A stretch of 64,000 nt of DNA, taken from Saccharomonospora cyanea NA-134. GTDB taxonomy: Bacteria > Actinomycetota > Actinomycetes > Mycobacteriales > Pseudonocardiaceae. The translations under genes and the position numbers were made by a program. The stretch is taken from positions 1,477,538 through 1,541,537 of the forward strand of contig NZ_CM001440.1 in the NCBI RefSeq assembly GCF_000244975.1, in the 5' to 3' direction. How positions within the stretch are numbered: the stretch's first letter is position 1; each line of letters begins with the position of its first letter. Shown one piece after another: positions 51,868-60,799 of this stretch. The notes beneath the pieces are model-generated. The model was not told where the DNA came from. It saw nothing but the letters and a program-made list of their open reading frames with translations, and made no database searches.

Positions 51868-52788
51868 CTAGAAGTACCCCTCCCGCTTGCGGTCCTCCAT
51901 GGCGGCTTCCGACAGCCGGTCGTCGGCCCTGGTGGCGCCGCGCTCGGTGAGCCGGCTGGCCTGGACCTCGGCGATGACCTCGTCGACGGTGGCGGCCGTG
52001 GACTCCACGGCACCGGTGCACGAGCCGTCCCCGACGGTGCGGTACCGCACCATCAGCTCCTTGACCTCCTCACCCTCGCGAGGCCCGCCCCACGGCCCCT
52101 CGGTGAGCCACATGCCGTCGCGGCGGAACACCTGGCGCTTGTGGGCGTAGTAGATCGAGGGAAGCTCGACGTTCTCCCGCTTGATGTAGTTCCACACGTC
52201 GGCCTCGGTCCAGTTGGACAACGGGAAGACGCGCACGTGCTCGCCGGGGCGGTGCCTGCCGTTGTACAGGTTCCACAGCTCCGGCCGCTGGCGGCGAGGA
52301 TCCCATTGGCCGAACGCGTTGCGGAGGCTGAAGATGCGTTCCTTGGCGCGGGCGCGTTCCTCGTCGCGCCTGCCGCCGCCGAACACGGCGTCGAAGCGGT
52401 GTTCGGCGATGGTGTCGAGCAACGGCTGGGTCTGCAGCGGGTTACGCGTGCCGTCGGGGCGTTCCGCCAGCCGGCCGTCGTCGATCCAGTCCTGCACCTT
52501 CGCGACCACGAGCCGCAGGCCGTACTTGTCCACCACGTGGTCGCGGAAGGCGATGACCTCGTCGAAGTTGTGCCCGGTGTCCACGTGCAGCAGCGGGAAC
52601 GGCACCGGCGCCGGCCAGAACGCCTTGATCGCGAGGTGTAGCAGCAGAGTGGAGTCCTTGCCGCCGGAGAACAGGATCACCGGGCGGTCGAACTCGCCTG
52701 CGACCTCGCGGAAGACGTGCACCGCCTCCGATTCGAGGGCGGCGAGGTTGTCCCGCGCCACGTCGGTCGCGGACTGCGCAGTCGTCAT
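51868..52788 (-). CDS. cysD: Sulfate adenylyltransferase subunit 2
   Basis: 306 residues. PP-loop ATPase: VILFSGGKDSTLLLHLAIKA, with LLHVDTGHNFDEVIAFRD and the C-terminal MVRYRTVGDGSCTGAVES. It forms APS from sulfate and ATP together with CysN. GGAAGGGAAT precedes the ATG. Translationally adjacent to cysN; 67 bp after cysH. Confidence 0.96.
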   Translation of the reverse strand: MTTAQSATDVARDNLAALESEAVHVFREVAGEFDRPVILFSGGKDSTLLLHLAIKAFWPAPVPFPLLHVDTGHNFDEVIAFRDHVVDKYGLRLVVAKVQDWIDDGRLAERPDGTRNPLQTQPLLDTIAEHRFDAVFGGGRRDEERARAKERIFSLRNAFGQWDPRRQRPELWNLYNGRHRPGEHVRVFPLSNWTEADVWNYIKRENVELPSIYYAHKRQVFRRDGMWLTEGPWGGPREGEEVKELMVRYRTVGDGSCTGAVESTAATVDEVIAEVQASRLTERGATRADDRLSEAAMEDRKREGYF

Positions 52789-52855
52789 GGATTCCCTTCC
52801 CTTGGCATCGGGTCCCTCGGCGTCGAAAGGGACCCTTCCCTCGGAGTCGTGAGCG

Positions 52856-53560
52856 TCAGGCGTGCAGGCCGCACTCGGTCTTCGACGTGCCGGCCCAGCG
52901 CCCGCTGCGGGGATCGGCACCGGGGGCCACCTTCGTGGTGCAGGGGGCGCAACCGATCGACGGGTAGCCCTCGCCGACGAGGGGGTTCTGCAGTATGCCG
53001 CCTCGCTGGATGTAGTCGTCGAACTCGGCGTCCGTCCAGGCGGCGATGGGGTTGACCTTGACGAGCCCGTTGCGCTCGTCCCACATGACGACGGGCGTGT
53101 TCGCCCGCGTCGGCGCGTCCACGCGGCGCACGCCGGTGATCCAGCACGAGTACGACGCGAGGGTCCGCTGGAGCGGGACCACCTTGCGCAGGTGGCAGCA
53201 CCGGTTCGGGTCGCGGTCGTGGAGTTTCGGCCCGTACTCGGCGTCCTGTTCGGCCACGGTCTGGTCGGGCAGCGCGTTGACGATGCGCACGTCCGGGTAG
53301 ACGGTGGCGACGGCGTCGCGCGTCCCGATGGTCTCGGCGAAGTGGTAGCCGGTGTCGAGGAAGAGGACGTCGATGTCGGGCTTGACCTTCGTCGCGAGGT
53401 CGATGAGCACGGCGTCCTGCATGTTGGACGCGACGATGAGGTCGTCGCCGAACTGCTCCACCGCCCACCGCAGCGCCTCGTCGGCGGTCGCCTCCGCCAA
53501 CCTCTCGGACGCCTCGGCCGCCAGCGTTTTGAGCTCGTCCCGCGAAGCCGCTGCGGTCAT
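52856..53560 (-). CDS. cysH: Adenylylsulfate (APS) reductase
   Basis: 234 residues. PP-loop-like DDLIVASNMQDAVLIDLATK, DTGYHFAET, and the iron-sulfur Cys pattern CC (NRCCHLRK) plus CxxC (GCAPCT) that marks APS rather than PAPS specificity; the catalytic Cys is in KTECGLH at the C terminus. Consistent with the absence of a CysC. Start overlaps the stop of the small zinc protein (ATGA). Confidence 0.95.
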   Translation of the reverse strand: MTAAASRDELKTLAAEASERLAEATADEALRWAVEQFGDDLIVASNMQDAVLIDLATKVKPDIDVLFLDTGYHFAETIGTRDAVATVYPDVRIVNALPDQTVAEQDAEYGPKLHDRDPNRCCHLRKVVPLQRTLASYSCWITGVRRVDAPTRANTPVVMWDERNGLVKVNPIAAWTDAEFDDYIQRGGILQNPLVGEGYPSIGCAPCTTKVAPGADPRSGRWAGTSKTECGLHA

Positions 53561-53727
53561 CGACTTACCTCCGCTATCCGCAAACCGACGAATTGCACCG
53601 CGAAGACCCGCCTGCAGGCGCCGCACAGCCAGGCCGTGCCGTCCTCCGGGCGAAGATCCTCATCGCCACAGTACGGACAGTGGAAAGGCGTGGCGCGGGT
53701 GGGCGGGGTGGACACGGACTCGCTCAT
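53557..53727 (-). CDS. Small zinc-ribbon protein in the sulfate operon
   Basis: 56 residues from ATG 53727. FHCPYCGDEDLRPEDGT and WLCGACRRVFAVQF give two CxxC pairs, a complete rubredoxin-like or zinc-ribbon knuckle. It overlaps both the sulfite reductase stop and the cysH start by 4 bases, so all three are translated together. A conserved companion of actinobacterial sulfite reductase operons; it may be an electron carrier or assembly factor. Confidence 0.82.
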   Translation of the reverse strand: MSESVSTPPTRATPFHCPYCGDEDLRPEDGTAWLCGACRRVFAVQFVGLRIAEVSR

Positions 53728-55406
53728 GTCAGGTCCGCTTCCTCGGCCCGGGCCACCCACTGCGCGAACCGTTCACCGTCCTCGCGCTGGGCGAGGTAGT
53801 TGCGTACGACACGTTCCACGTAGTCCGTCAGCTCGGCGGCGGTGACCTTGTGCCTGCGCAGTTTACGGCCGAATCCCGCGTCGAGGCCGAGGCCGCCGCC
53901 GAGGTGCACCTGGAAGCCCTCGACCTGTCTGCCCTCGGCGTCGGTGACGATCTGTCCCTTGAGTCCGATGTCGGCGACCTGGATGCGGGCACACGAGTTG
54001 GGGCAGCCGTTGAGGTGCACGCTCACCGGGTGCTCGACACCGGACTGGACGTCGGCCAGCCGCTGTTCGAGTTCGGTCACGAGTCGCTGCGCGCGGGCCT
54101 TGGTCTCGACGATCGCGAGCTTGCAGAACTCGATACCGGTGCAGGCCATGACACCGCGCCGCCACGGCGAGGGGTCGGTGTCGAGACCGGCCTCGGCGAG
54201 TGCGGTGCGCAGGCCGTCGACCTCCGAGGCCGGCACGTCGAGCACGATCAGCTTCTGCTGCGGCGTGAGCCGCACGCGGGTGGAGCCGGCGCGTTCGGCC
54301 GCCTTGGCCGCGGCGATGAGCATCGATCCGGAGGCACGTCCGGCGACGGGGGCCGCACCGACGTAGTAGAGCCCGTCCTTCTGCCGGTGCACGCCGACGT
54401 GGTCGACCGGGTGGGCGGGTACCTCGGGGGCGGGGCCGTCGGGCAGGGGTCGCCCGAGGTACTCCCGCTCCAGCACCTCGCGGAACTTCTCGGCCCCCCA
54501 GTCCTTCACGAGGAACTTGAGCCGCGCGCGGGAGCGGAGCCTGCGGTAGCCGTAGTCCCGGAACACGCCGACCACGCCCGCCCACACGTCGGGAACCTCC
54601 TCCAGCGACACCCACGCACCGAGGCGCACGCCGAGCATGGGGTTCGTGGACAGGCCGCCGCCCACCCACAGGTCGAAGCCGGGCCCGTGGTCGGGGTGGT
54701 CGACACCGACGAACGCGACGTCGTGGATCTCGTGGGCGACGTCGGGCAGGCCGGAGACGGCGGTCTTGAACTTGCGCGGAAGGTTGGCGAACTCGGGAGC
54801 CCCGATGTAGCGGCGGCGGATCTCGTCGATCGCCGGTGTGGCGTCGAGCACCTCGCCGGCGGCGATGCCAGCCACGGGGGAGCCGAGGATCACCCGGGGA
54901 CTGTCGCCGCACGCCTCGGTGGTGGACAGGCCCACGGACTCCAGCTTCGCCCAGATGGCGGGCACGTCCTCGATGCGAACCCAGTGGTACTGGACGTTCT
55001 GCCGGTCGGTGATGTCGGCCGTGTCGCGGGCGTAGGTCTGGGCCAGCTCGCCGATGAGCGCGAGCTGGTCGGTGGTCAGCGCGCCGCCGTCGATGCGCAC
55101 GCGCAGCATGAAGTAGCGGTCCTCGAGCTCCTCCGGCTCCAGCGTCGCCGTCCGGCCGCCGTCGATGCCCGGTCTGCGCTGGGTGTAGAGGCCGTACCAG
55201 CGGAAACGCCCCCGCAGGTCGCCGGGGTCGATGGAGTCGAATCCCCGGTGGGCGTAGACGTTCTCGATCCGCTCCCTGACGTTGAGCGGCGGATCATCCT
55301 TTTTGGATTGTTCGTTGGCGTTGAGGGGTTCCCGGTAACCGAGTGCCCACTGGCCCTCACCGCGTGGGCGTCGGGTGCGGGTGGCACTGCCTGCGTGTGG
55401 GGCCAT
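53724..55406 (-). CDS. sir: Ferredoxin-dependent sulfite reductase
   Basis: 560 residues. Two nitrite/sulfite-reductase half-domains with HWVRIEDVPAIW, TTEACGDSPRVILGSPVAG, and the siroheme-[4Fe-4S] Cys set CTGIEFC and CPNSC. RWYGLYTQRRPGIDGG fits the NirA type. Reduces sulfite to sulfide with ferredoxin. ATG 55406 has CGGAGGA in front. First structural gene of the operon; a leader ORF with a C-terminal Cys codon lies 137 bp upstream. Confidence 0.95.
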   Translation of the reverse strand: MAPHAGSATRTRRPRGEGQWALGYREPLNANEQSKKDDPPLNVRERIENVYAHRGFDSIDPGDLRGRFRWYGLYTQRRPGIDGGRTATLEPEELEDRYFMLRVRIDGGALTTDQLALIGELAQTYARDTADITDRQNVQYHWVRIEDVPAIWAKLESVGLSTTEACGDSPRVILGSPVAGIAAGEVLDATPAIDEIRRRYIGAPEFANLPRKFKTAVSGLPDVAHEIHDVAFVGVDHPDHGPGFDLWVGGGLSTNPMLGVRLGAWVSLEEVPDVWAGVVGVFRDYGYRRLRSRARLKFLVKDWGAEKFREVLEREYLGRPLPDGPAPEVPAHPVDHVGVHRQKDGLYYVGAAPVAGRASGSMLIAAAKAAERAGSTRVRLTPQQKLIVLDVPASEVDGLRTALAEAGLDTDPSPWRRGVMACTGIEFCKLAIVETKARAQRLVTELEQRLADVQSGVEHPVSVHLNGCPNSCARIQVADIGLKGQIVTDAEGRQVEGFQVHLGGGLGLDAGFGRKLRRHKVTAAELTDYVERVVRNYLAQREDGERFAQWVARAEEADLT

Positions 55407-55542
55407 GTCCTGGTCCTCCGAGAGCTGGGTGTCGGATCCTGGTCGGGATGGGGCGGCGAGTCGGTGAAGGCGGCGACCGGCGCGGCGGCGCTATGGGTGC
55501 CGGGTCCTCGGGAGTGGGCCGGGCCGCTGGGTTCGGGGTCGG

Positions 55543-55623
55543 TCAGCGGCGGCAGAGGCTGCTGTTCACCCGCAGGTAGTCGACGTGGCGTCGCACCACG
55601 AGGAACACACCTGCTGAAGTCAC
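55543..55623 (-). CDS. Cys-containing leader peptide of the sulfur operon
   Basis: A 26-residue frame reading MTSAGVFLVVRRHVDYLRVN then SSLCRR and stop. The ending RRHVDYLRV-x-S-x-LCR is the pattern of actinobacterial putative leader peptides placed before sulfur genes. The single Cys codon sits three codons from the stop, suited to sensing Cys-tRNA. An in-frame ATG at 55671 would lengthen it by 16 residues, and a shorter GTG at 55608 is also possible. Confidence 0.75.
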   Translation of the reverse strand: MTSAGVFLVVRRHVDYLRVNSSLCRR

Positions 55624-55791
55624 GGGCTCACCGTCGCACGCGCTCCGGACGGCGTCCAGGGCGGTTCGCATCGTGGGAACCGGCCCCTACGCACGGGTTC
55701 GCGGGATGGTGTGCCCACGGTCACTCCGGCGTGGGCGGACCGCCTCGACGTCGCCGTCCTCGGGTGATATGCCGGGTGCGACACTGGGCGC

Positions 55792-56988
55792 GTGGGTGAG
55801 TCGACAGTTCCCTTCGTTCTTCCCCCTGCCGCGGTGGAGGGGGTGGGCAGCAGACCGTTCGGCGTGTACGTGCACGTGCCGTTCTGTGCGACGCGCTGCG
55901 GCTACTGCGACTTCAACACCTACACGGCGGGGGAGTTGGGCACGGCCGCCTCGCCCGAGTCCTGGCTCGACGGCCTCCGCCGGGAGTTGGACCTCGCCGC
56001 GGAGCTGCTCGGCACGCCTCCGCCCGCCGACACCGTGTTCGTCGGGGGCGGTACTCCGTCCCTGCTCGGCGCGGACGGGTTGGGTCACGTGCTCGGCGCC
56101 GTGCGGAGTTCGTTCGGGCTCGCCCCGGACGCCGAGGTGACCACCGAGTCGAACCCCGAGTCCACGTCGCCGGAGTTCTTCGCCGGGTTGCGCGAGGCGG
56201 GGTACACGCGTGTGTCGCTGGGGATGCAGTCGACGGCCCGGCACGTGTTGAAGGTGCTCGACCGCGTGCACACGCCCGGACGTCCCACGCGTGCGGCCGC
56301 CGAAGCGCGTGAGGCGGGGTTCGAGCACGTGAACCTCGACCTCATCTACGGCACCCCCGGGGAACGGACCGCCGACCTGCGGGCCTCCGTCGAGGCGGTG
56401 CTCGACGCGGGCGTGGACCACGTGTCGGCCTACGCGTTGATCGTCGAGGAGGGCACGGCACTGGCCCGGCGAGTCCGCAGGGGAGAGCTGCCGCCGCCTG
56501 ACGACGACGTGCTCGCCGACGACTACGAGCTGATCGACTCGATGCTCACGGCCGCGGGGATGCGGTGGTACGAGGTCTCCAACTGGGCGTCCTCGCCGAA
56601 GGCCAGGTGCAGGCACAACCTCGGCTACTGGCTCGGCGGCGACTGGTGGGGTGCGGGCCCCGGAGCGCACAGCCACGTCGGCGGGGTGCGCTGGTGGAAC
56701 GTCAAGCATCCGGCGCGGTACTCGTCGGTGCTCGCGCGGGGTGAACTTCCCGTGGCCGGGCAGGAGCGGCTGACCGAGGACGACCGGCGCCTGGAGCGGG
56801 TGATGCTCGAACTGCGTCTCGCGGAGGGGCTGTCGCTGGACGCCCTCGGCGCCGACGGGGTGGAGCGGGCCCACCGCGCCGTGGCCGACGGGCTGCTGGA
56901 CCGGGGCGCCGCCGCCGAGGGTAAGGCGGTGCTCACCGACCGGGGACGGTTGCTCGCCGACGCCGTGGTCCGCCGTCTCGTGGCGTAG
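55792..56988 (+). CDS. hemW: Radical SAM heme chaperone
   Basis: 398 residues. The radical-SAM cluster motif reads CATRCGYCDFNTYT (CxxxCxxC plus the HemN/HemW-type Phe). Then VFVGGGTPSLLGADGL, ESNPESTSPEFFAGL, RVSLGMQSTARHVL and LDLIYGTPGE, and a HemW C-terminal domain (LGYWLGGDWWGAGPGAHSHV). It lacks the extra Cys of oxygen-independent HemN. Delivers heme to respiratory proteins. GACACT lies 6 bp before the GTG (leaderless-type). Confidence 0.93.
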   Translation: MGESTVPFVLPPAAVEGVGSRPFGVYVHVPFCATRCGYCDFNTYTAGELGTAASPESWLDGLRRELDLAAELLGTPPPADTVFVGGGTPSLLGADGLGHVLGAVRSSFGLAPDAEVTTESNPESTSPEFFAGLREAGYTRVSLGMQSTARHVLKVLDRVHTPGRPTRAAAEAREAGFEHVNLDLIYGTPGERTADLRASVEAVLDAGVDHVSAYALIVEEGTALARRVRRGELPPPDDDVLADDYELIDSMLTAAGMRWYEVSNWASSPKARCRHNLGYWLGGDWWGAGPGAHSHVGGVRWWNVKHPARYSSVLARGELPVAGQERLTEDDRRLERVMLELRLAEGLSLDALGADGVERAHRAVADGLLDRGAAAEGKAVLTDRGRLLADAVVRRLVA

Positions 56989-57062
56989 TCGACCGCAGGC
57001 TACGAGCCCGTCCCTGAACCCCGGCCAGCCGCTCGCGACGGGGGAGGGGCCGAGGACAGGCC

Positions 57063-58238
57063 CTACGACCGCTGGACGACGCGGATCGTCATTCCCGCCC
57101 GGGAGAGGCGGTTGAGGAGGGCGTCGCCCATCGCCACCGCCGTCGTCACCTGGCCCGCTGTGGTGGGCAGCTCGTCGAACGCCAGGCACAACGCCGACTC
57201 GGCGAGCATCTTCGCGGTCTCGTCGTAGCCGGGGTCGCCACCGGCGAACTCGGTGACGACGCGCTCGCCGCCGCCCTCGCCGACGAAGCGGACGGAGAAC
57301 CACGACCGCAGGCGGCGCTGCTCGCTCGGACCTTCACCGGGCTTGCGCAGGTTGCCGAGGGCGCTGCGCGCGGGCGGGATCTGGGCGAGTATCCCGAGCA
57401 CGCCGAGTCCGAGCCCGGCCGCCGCGATGGTCGGGAGCCGCTTGACGGCGGCGTAGTGGCGGTAGGTGAAGTCCGGACCGTAGCGGTCGAGCGCGGCGGC
57501 GGACCGGCCGACGATCTGCGGGTCGAGAGTCGGCAGCGGCACCAGCCAGCGACCGGTCTCCCGGTCGCGGTACAGCGGGCCGGTGGGCAGGTGGATGCCA
57601 CGGTCGTGCGGGCGTTTCTCCACCGCGCGGCGGCGACGTGCGGTCTGCGCCATCTGCCTCGACCGGGAGAACGCCGTGAGCGCGGAGGCGTAGGTGCCGC
57701 CCGAGAACGCCGCCTGCGCCCGCACCTGCCCTTCCACCGTCAACGGCACCGCCTTCGGCAGGTGCTGCACGGTGAAGTACACGCCGAGGTCGTAGGGCAC
57801 GGAGTCGAAGCCGCAGGCGTGTACCAGCCGGGCTCCCGTCGCACGGGCGGTCTCGTGGTGTGCGAGGTACATGCGGTCGACGAACTCGGGTTCGCCGGTG
57901 AGGTCGACGTAGTCGGTGCCGCTGCGGGCACACGCCGCCACGAGCGCCTCACCGTAGTGCAGGTAAGGGCCCACGGTGGTGATCACCACGCGGGTGGACT
58001 CGGCCAGCCTGCGCAGTGACCCGGTATCGGTGACGTCGGCCTCGAGCAGGGAAAGCTCCGCGCATGCCGCGTTGATGCGGGCGAGGCGGTCGCGGAGCCG
58101 TTCGAGCTTGGCGGAGCTGCGTCCCGCGAGCGCCCAGCGGCAGCCTTCGGGAGCGTTGCGAGCCAGATACTCCGCGGTCAGGCCACCGGTGAATCCCGTT
58201 CCCCCGAAGAGGACGAGGTCGTACTCCCGCTCGGCCAT
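57063..58238 (-). CDS. Saccharopine dehydrogenase-like trans-acting enoyl reductase
   Basis: 391 residues. N-terminal Rossmann LVLFGGTGFTGGLTAEYLAR binds NAD(P)H, ALAGRSSAKLERLRDRL and YVDLTGEPEFVDRMYLAHHE follow. The C-terminal half has a hydrophobic segment (IAAAGLGLGVLGILAQI) typical of the mycobacterial Rv2449c/Rv2953 family, whose Rv2953 reduces enoyl intermediates on polyketide lipids. Here no PKS gene is nearby, so the substrate is open. Confidence 0.88.
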   Translation of the reverse strand: MAEREYDLVLFGGTGFTGGLTAEYLARNAPEGCRWALAGRSSAKLERLRDRLARINAACAELSLLEADVTDTGSLRRLAESTRVVITTVGPYLHYGEALVAACARSGTDYVDLTGEPEFVDRMYLAHHETARATGARLVHACGFDSVPYDLGVYFTVQHLPKAVPLTVEGQVRAQAAFSGGTYASALTAFSRSRQMAQTARRRRAVEKRPHDRGIHLPTGPLYRDRETGRWLVPLPTLDPQIVGRSAAALDRYGPDFTYRHYAAVKRLPTIAAAGLGLGVLGILAQIPPARSALGNLRKPGEGPSEQRRLRSWFSVRFVGEGGGERVVTEFAGGDPGYDETAKMLAESALCLAFDELPTTAGQVTTAVAMGDALLNRLSRAGMTIRVVQRS

Positions 58239-58385
58239 GGTGTCCCTCCGTGGTCTCGCCGTGTTCTATGCGTAACACGCCACGGGTGCGTGCGGCACCG
58301 GAGGTGACGAGAGTCAATCCGGTCGGACGTGTCCGGCGGTGAGCGGATCGATTGAAAGGCCGGGCGGCGGGGTACCTGCTCGATC

Positions 58386-58568
58386 ATGACCGAGAACCAC
58401 GACCTCGCGCCCGAGGCGGATGTCACCGAGCAGCAGCTTCCTGCCGTCGACACGGCCGACCACCCGGTCGAGACGGGAGTGCCGATGGAGGCCGATCCCG
58501 CCGACGTCGCCGAACAGGCGGCCCCGGTGCCCCATGACGAGGACGACGAGTTCCATCCGGGTACCTGA
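58386..58568 (+). CDS. Small acidic protein
   Basis: 60 residues, rich in Asp, Glu, Ala and Pro, with no hydrophobic segment and no Cys; ends HDEDDEFHPGT. Probably disordered. It lies in the gap before whiB with a clean ATG but only a weak ribosome-binding site. Composition recalls the larger acidic protein at 62169. Function unknown. Confidence 0.5.
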   Translation: MTENHDLAPEADVTEQQLPAVDTADHPVETGVPMEADPADVAEQAAPVPHDEDDEFHPGT

Positions 58569-58643
58569 GGTGTGAGCTTCTCGCAACCGGGGTAAACGGC
58601 CCCCACTGACGCGGTTCGTACAAGCACGGAGGTGACACCACCG

Positions 58644-58940
58644 ATGGCCGACACGTCTCGCCTGCCCACTCCGGTCGCCGAGGTCTGGGAGTGGCAGCGA
58701 CACGGCAATTGCCGGAATCTCGACAGCTCCGTGTTCTTCCATCCTGACGGAGAACGCGGCTTCGCGCGCGCCGACCGGGTCGCGAGGGCCAAGGAGATCT
58801 GCCGCACGTGTCCTGTGATCGTGCAGTGCAGGCACCACGCGCTGACGGTGCAGGAGCCGTTCGGGGTCTGGGGCGGGCTTGACGAGACCGAACGTCGCGA
58901 GGCGATCGCCCGGCGCAAGAAGCTCCAGCCGACGGCCTGA
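58644..58940 (+). CDS. whiB: WhiB-family iron-sulfur regulator (WhiB3/WhiD-like)
   Basis: 98 residues from ATG 58644, with GGAGG before it. Four-Cys [4Fe-4S] pattern: C in GNCRNLD, then CRTCPVIVQC; DNA-binding turn FGVWGGLDETERR and basic end RRKKLQPTA. VWEWQRHGNCRNLDSSVFFH closely parallels WhiB3/WhiD. These bind the sigma factor and respond to redox or NO. The location near a SigD/ShbA-like sigma factor gene parallels the mycobacterial and streptomycete arrangement. Confidence 0.92.
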   Translation: MADTSRLPTPVAEVWEWQRHGNCRNLDSSVFFHPDGERGFARADRVARAKEICRTCPVIVQCRHHALTVQEPFGVWGGLDETERREAIARRKKLQPTA

Positions 58941-58980
58941 CGCAAGAACCCTCGTTCGCCGTCGGAAGGAGACCGAAACG

Positions 58981-59964
58981 GTGCGGCTGGGCTACACGTT
59001 GCTCACCGAACAGGCTGGACCACGTGCTCTCGTGGGGCACGCGGTCCGCGCCGAAGAGGTGGGTTTCGACTTCGCGGCCATGAGCGACCACTACTCACCG
59101 TGGCTCGACTCGCAGGGACACGCCCCGTACGCCTGGAGTGTGCTCGGAGCGGTCGCGCAGGCCACCGAGCGCATGGAGCTCATGACCTACGTGACCGCCC
59201 CCATCATGCGGTACCACCCCGCGGTGGTGGCGCAGAAGGCCGCCACTGTGCAACTGCTGGCCGAGGGGCGTTTTCTCCTCGGTCTGGGTGCGGGGGAAAG
59301 CCTCAACGAGCACGTCGTGGGTCGGGGATGGCCACCGGTGAACGTGCGCCACGACATGCTGGCCGAGGCGTTGCAGATCATCAACGGGTTGTTCGACGGC
59401 GGGTACACCAACTTCGCCGGTGAGCACTACCGGGTCGACTCGGCGAAACTGTGGGACCTGCCGGAGGTGCGCCCACCCGTCGGTGTCGCGGTGTCGGGTG
59501 ATCAGTCGGTACGGCGGTTCGCCCCGCTGGCCGACGCGTTGATCGCCGTGCAACCGGAGGCGCGGTTGTGCTCCCTGTGGGACGAGGTGCGTACCGCGGC
59601 GAACGCCGAGGCGTCCCGCAAGATCGGTCAGATTCCGGTGTGCTGGGACACCGACCCGGATGCCGCGGCGGCCCGCGCGCACGAGCAGTTCCGGTGGTTC
59701 GCGGGCGGTTGGAAGGTCAACGCCGAGCTCCCCGGAACGCAGGCGTTCGCGGCCGCCACGCAGTTCGTGACGCCCGCCGACGTCGCGGCCTCGATCCCGT
59801 GCGGCGCCGACGTCGAGCGAGTCGTCGACGCGGCCAAGCCGTTCTTCGACGCGGGTTTCACCGACCTGGCGCTCGTCCAGATCGGTGGTGACCATCAGGA
59901 GTCGTTCCTCGACGCGGCCGAACGGGAGCTGCTGCCCGCGCTGCGCGACGCGGCCCCGCACTGA
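58981..59964 (+). CDS. LLM-class F420-dependent oxidoreductase
   Basis: 327 residues, luciferase-like TIM barrel. LGYTLLTEQAGPRALVGHAV, AEEVGFDFAAMSDHY, YVTAPIMRYHPAVVAQKAAT, and FLLGLGAGESLNEHVVG match F420-dependent glucose-6-phosphate dehydrogenase-like proteins. GTG 58981 has AAGGAG upstream. 40 bp behind whiB on the same strand. The physiological substrate cannot be fixed from the sequence; FGD itself is one option. Confidence 0.88.
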   Translation: MRLGYTLLTEQAGPRALVGHAVRAEEVGFDFAAMSDHYSPWLDSQGHAPYAWSVLGAVAQATERMELMTYVTAPIMRYHPAVVAQKAATVQLLAEGRFLLGLGAGESLNEHVVGRGWPPVNVRHDMLAEALQIINGLFDGGYTNFAGEHYRVDSAKLWDLPEVRPPVGVAVSGDQSVRRFAPLADALIAVQPEARLCSLWDEVRTAANAEASRKIGQIPVCWDTDPDAAAARAHEQFRWFAGGWKVNAELPGTQAFAAATQFVTPADVAASIPCGADVERVVDAAKPFFDAGFTDLALVQIGGDHQESFLDAAERELLPALRDAAPH

Positions 59965-59987
59965 GAGGTCTCCGGGAGGCCGTGGGC

Positions 59988-60599
59988 TCAGAGGGGTGCC
60001 GCCGCGGCCAGCGTGCGCAACCGGGACAGCGCCCGGTGCTGGGACGTACGCACGTTGGCTGGTGACAGGCCCAGCGCTTCCCCGGTTTCACGTGCGGAAA
60101 GGCCGACGACGACCCGGAGCACGAGTATGTCGCGCTGCCGGCTCGGCAACCGGCGCAGCAGCCGGCCCAACTCGCGACCGAGTTCGGCGTTGATCGACCT
60201 CGGCTCCGGATCGTCCCTGCCGTCGTCCGAACGTTCGGGGAGGTCGGGCGTGGGACGGCTGCGCTCACGTGCGAGGAGGCGGAACGCGTCGGCCACCTTG
60301 TTCGAGGCGATCGCCCTCACGACGAACAGGAACGATCCGCCGCGGTCGTGGTAGTGCGGCAGCGCCTGCAACACGGCGACGCAGATGTCCTGTGCGACAT
60401 CGTCCGCGCAGATGTAGCCGAAGTCGCGCCTGCCCAGCCTGGCGCGACAGTACTGCGTCACGACCGGGGCGATCATGCGGGTCAATGTGTGAACGGCCAG
60501 GGCGTCGCCCTCGACGGCGTCGTGGACCACGGGGTCGATCTGCGCCGCGGTCAACGCGGGGTCGGGCAGGGGCGGACCACCGGAGGCAGCACTGTCCAT
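59988..60599 (-). CDS. Sigma-70 family factor (SigD/ShbA-like)
   Basis: 203 residues from ATG 60599 (MDSAASGG). Region 2 (QYCRARLGRRDFGYICADDV, AQDICVAVLQAL, GSFLFVVRAIASNKVADAFR) and region 4 (LPSRQRDILVLRVVVGLSAR, ETGEALGLSPANVRTSQHRA) are complete. QYCRARLG and the ICADDVAQ segment are typical of the SigD/ShbA group, ECF-like, for growth or ribosomal gene control. No anti-sigma gene adjoins it. Candidate partner of the neighbouring WhiB. Confidence 0.92.
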   Translation of the reverse strand: MDSAASGGPPLPDPALTAAQIDPVVHDAVEGDALAVHTLTRMIAPVVTQYCRARLGRRDFGYICADDVAQDICVAVLQALPHYHDRGGSFLFVVRAIASNKVADAFRLLARERSRPTPDLPERSDDGRDDPEPRSINAELGRELGRLLRRLPSRQRDILVLRVVVGLSARETGEALGLSPANVRTSQHRALSRLRTLAAAAPL

Positions 60600-60799
60600 T
60601 GTCGGCTCCACGGGCGAACGAGAGATCGCCGTCGGTCCGGCAGCGGCGGCGCGGATGCGAACGAGACATCCGGTCGCGACGGAAAAACCGGTGCGACGGC
60701 AACCGGTGTCGTGGTCGCGACCGTGCAGCACATGCTAGGCGCTGACATGGCGGCGAACCAGGGGATGCGCCGACCGATCCACAGAGCACGCGTCGCGCG

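Noticed and set aside
50518-52641. A 707-codon plus-strand frame
   Set aside because: Antisense of cysN and cysD; composition is Arg/His/Gly-rich and has no domain.
53352-55799. An 815-codon plus-strand frame
   Set aside because: Antisense of sulfite reductase and its leader.
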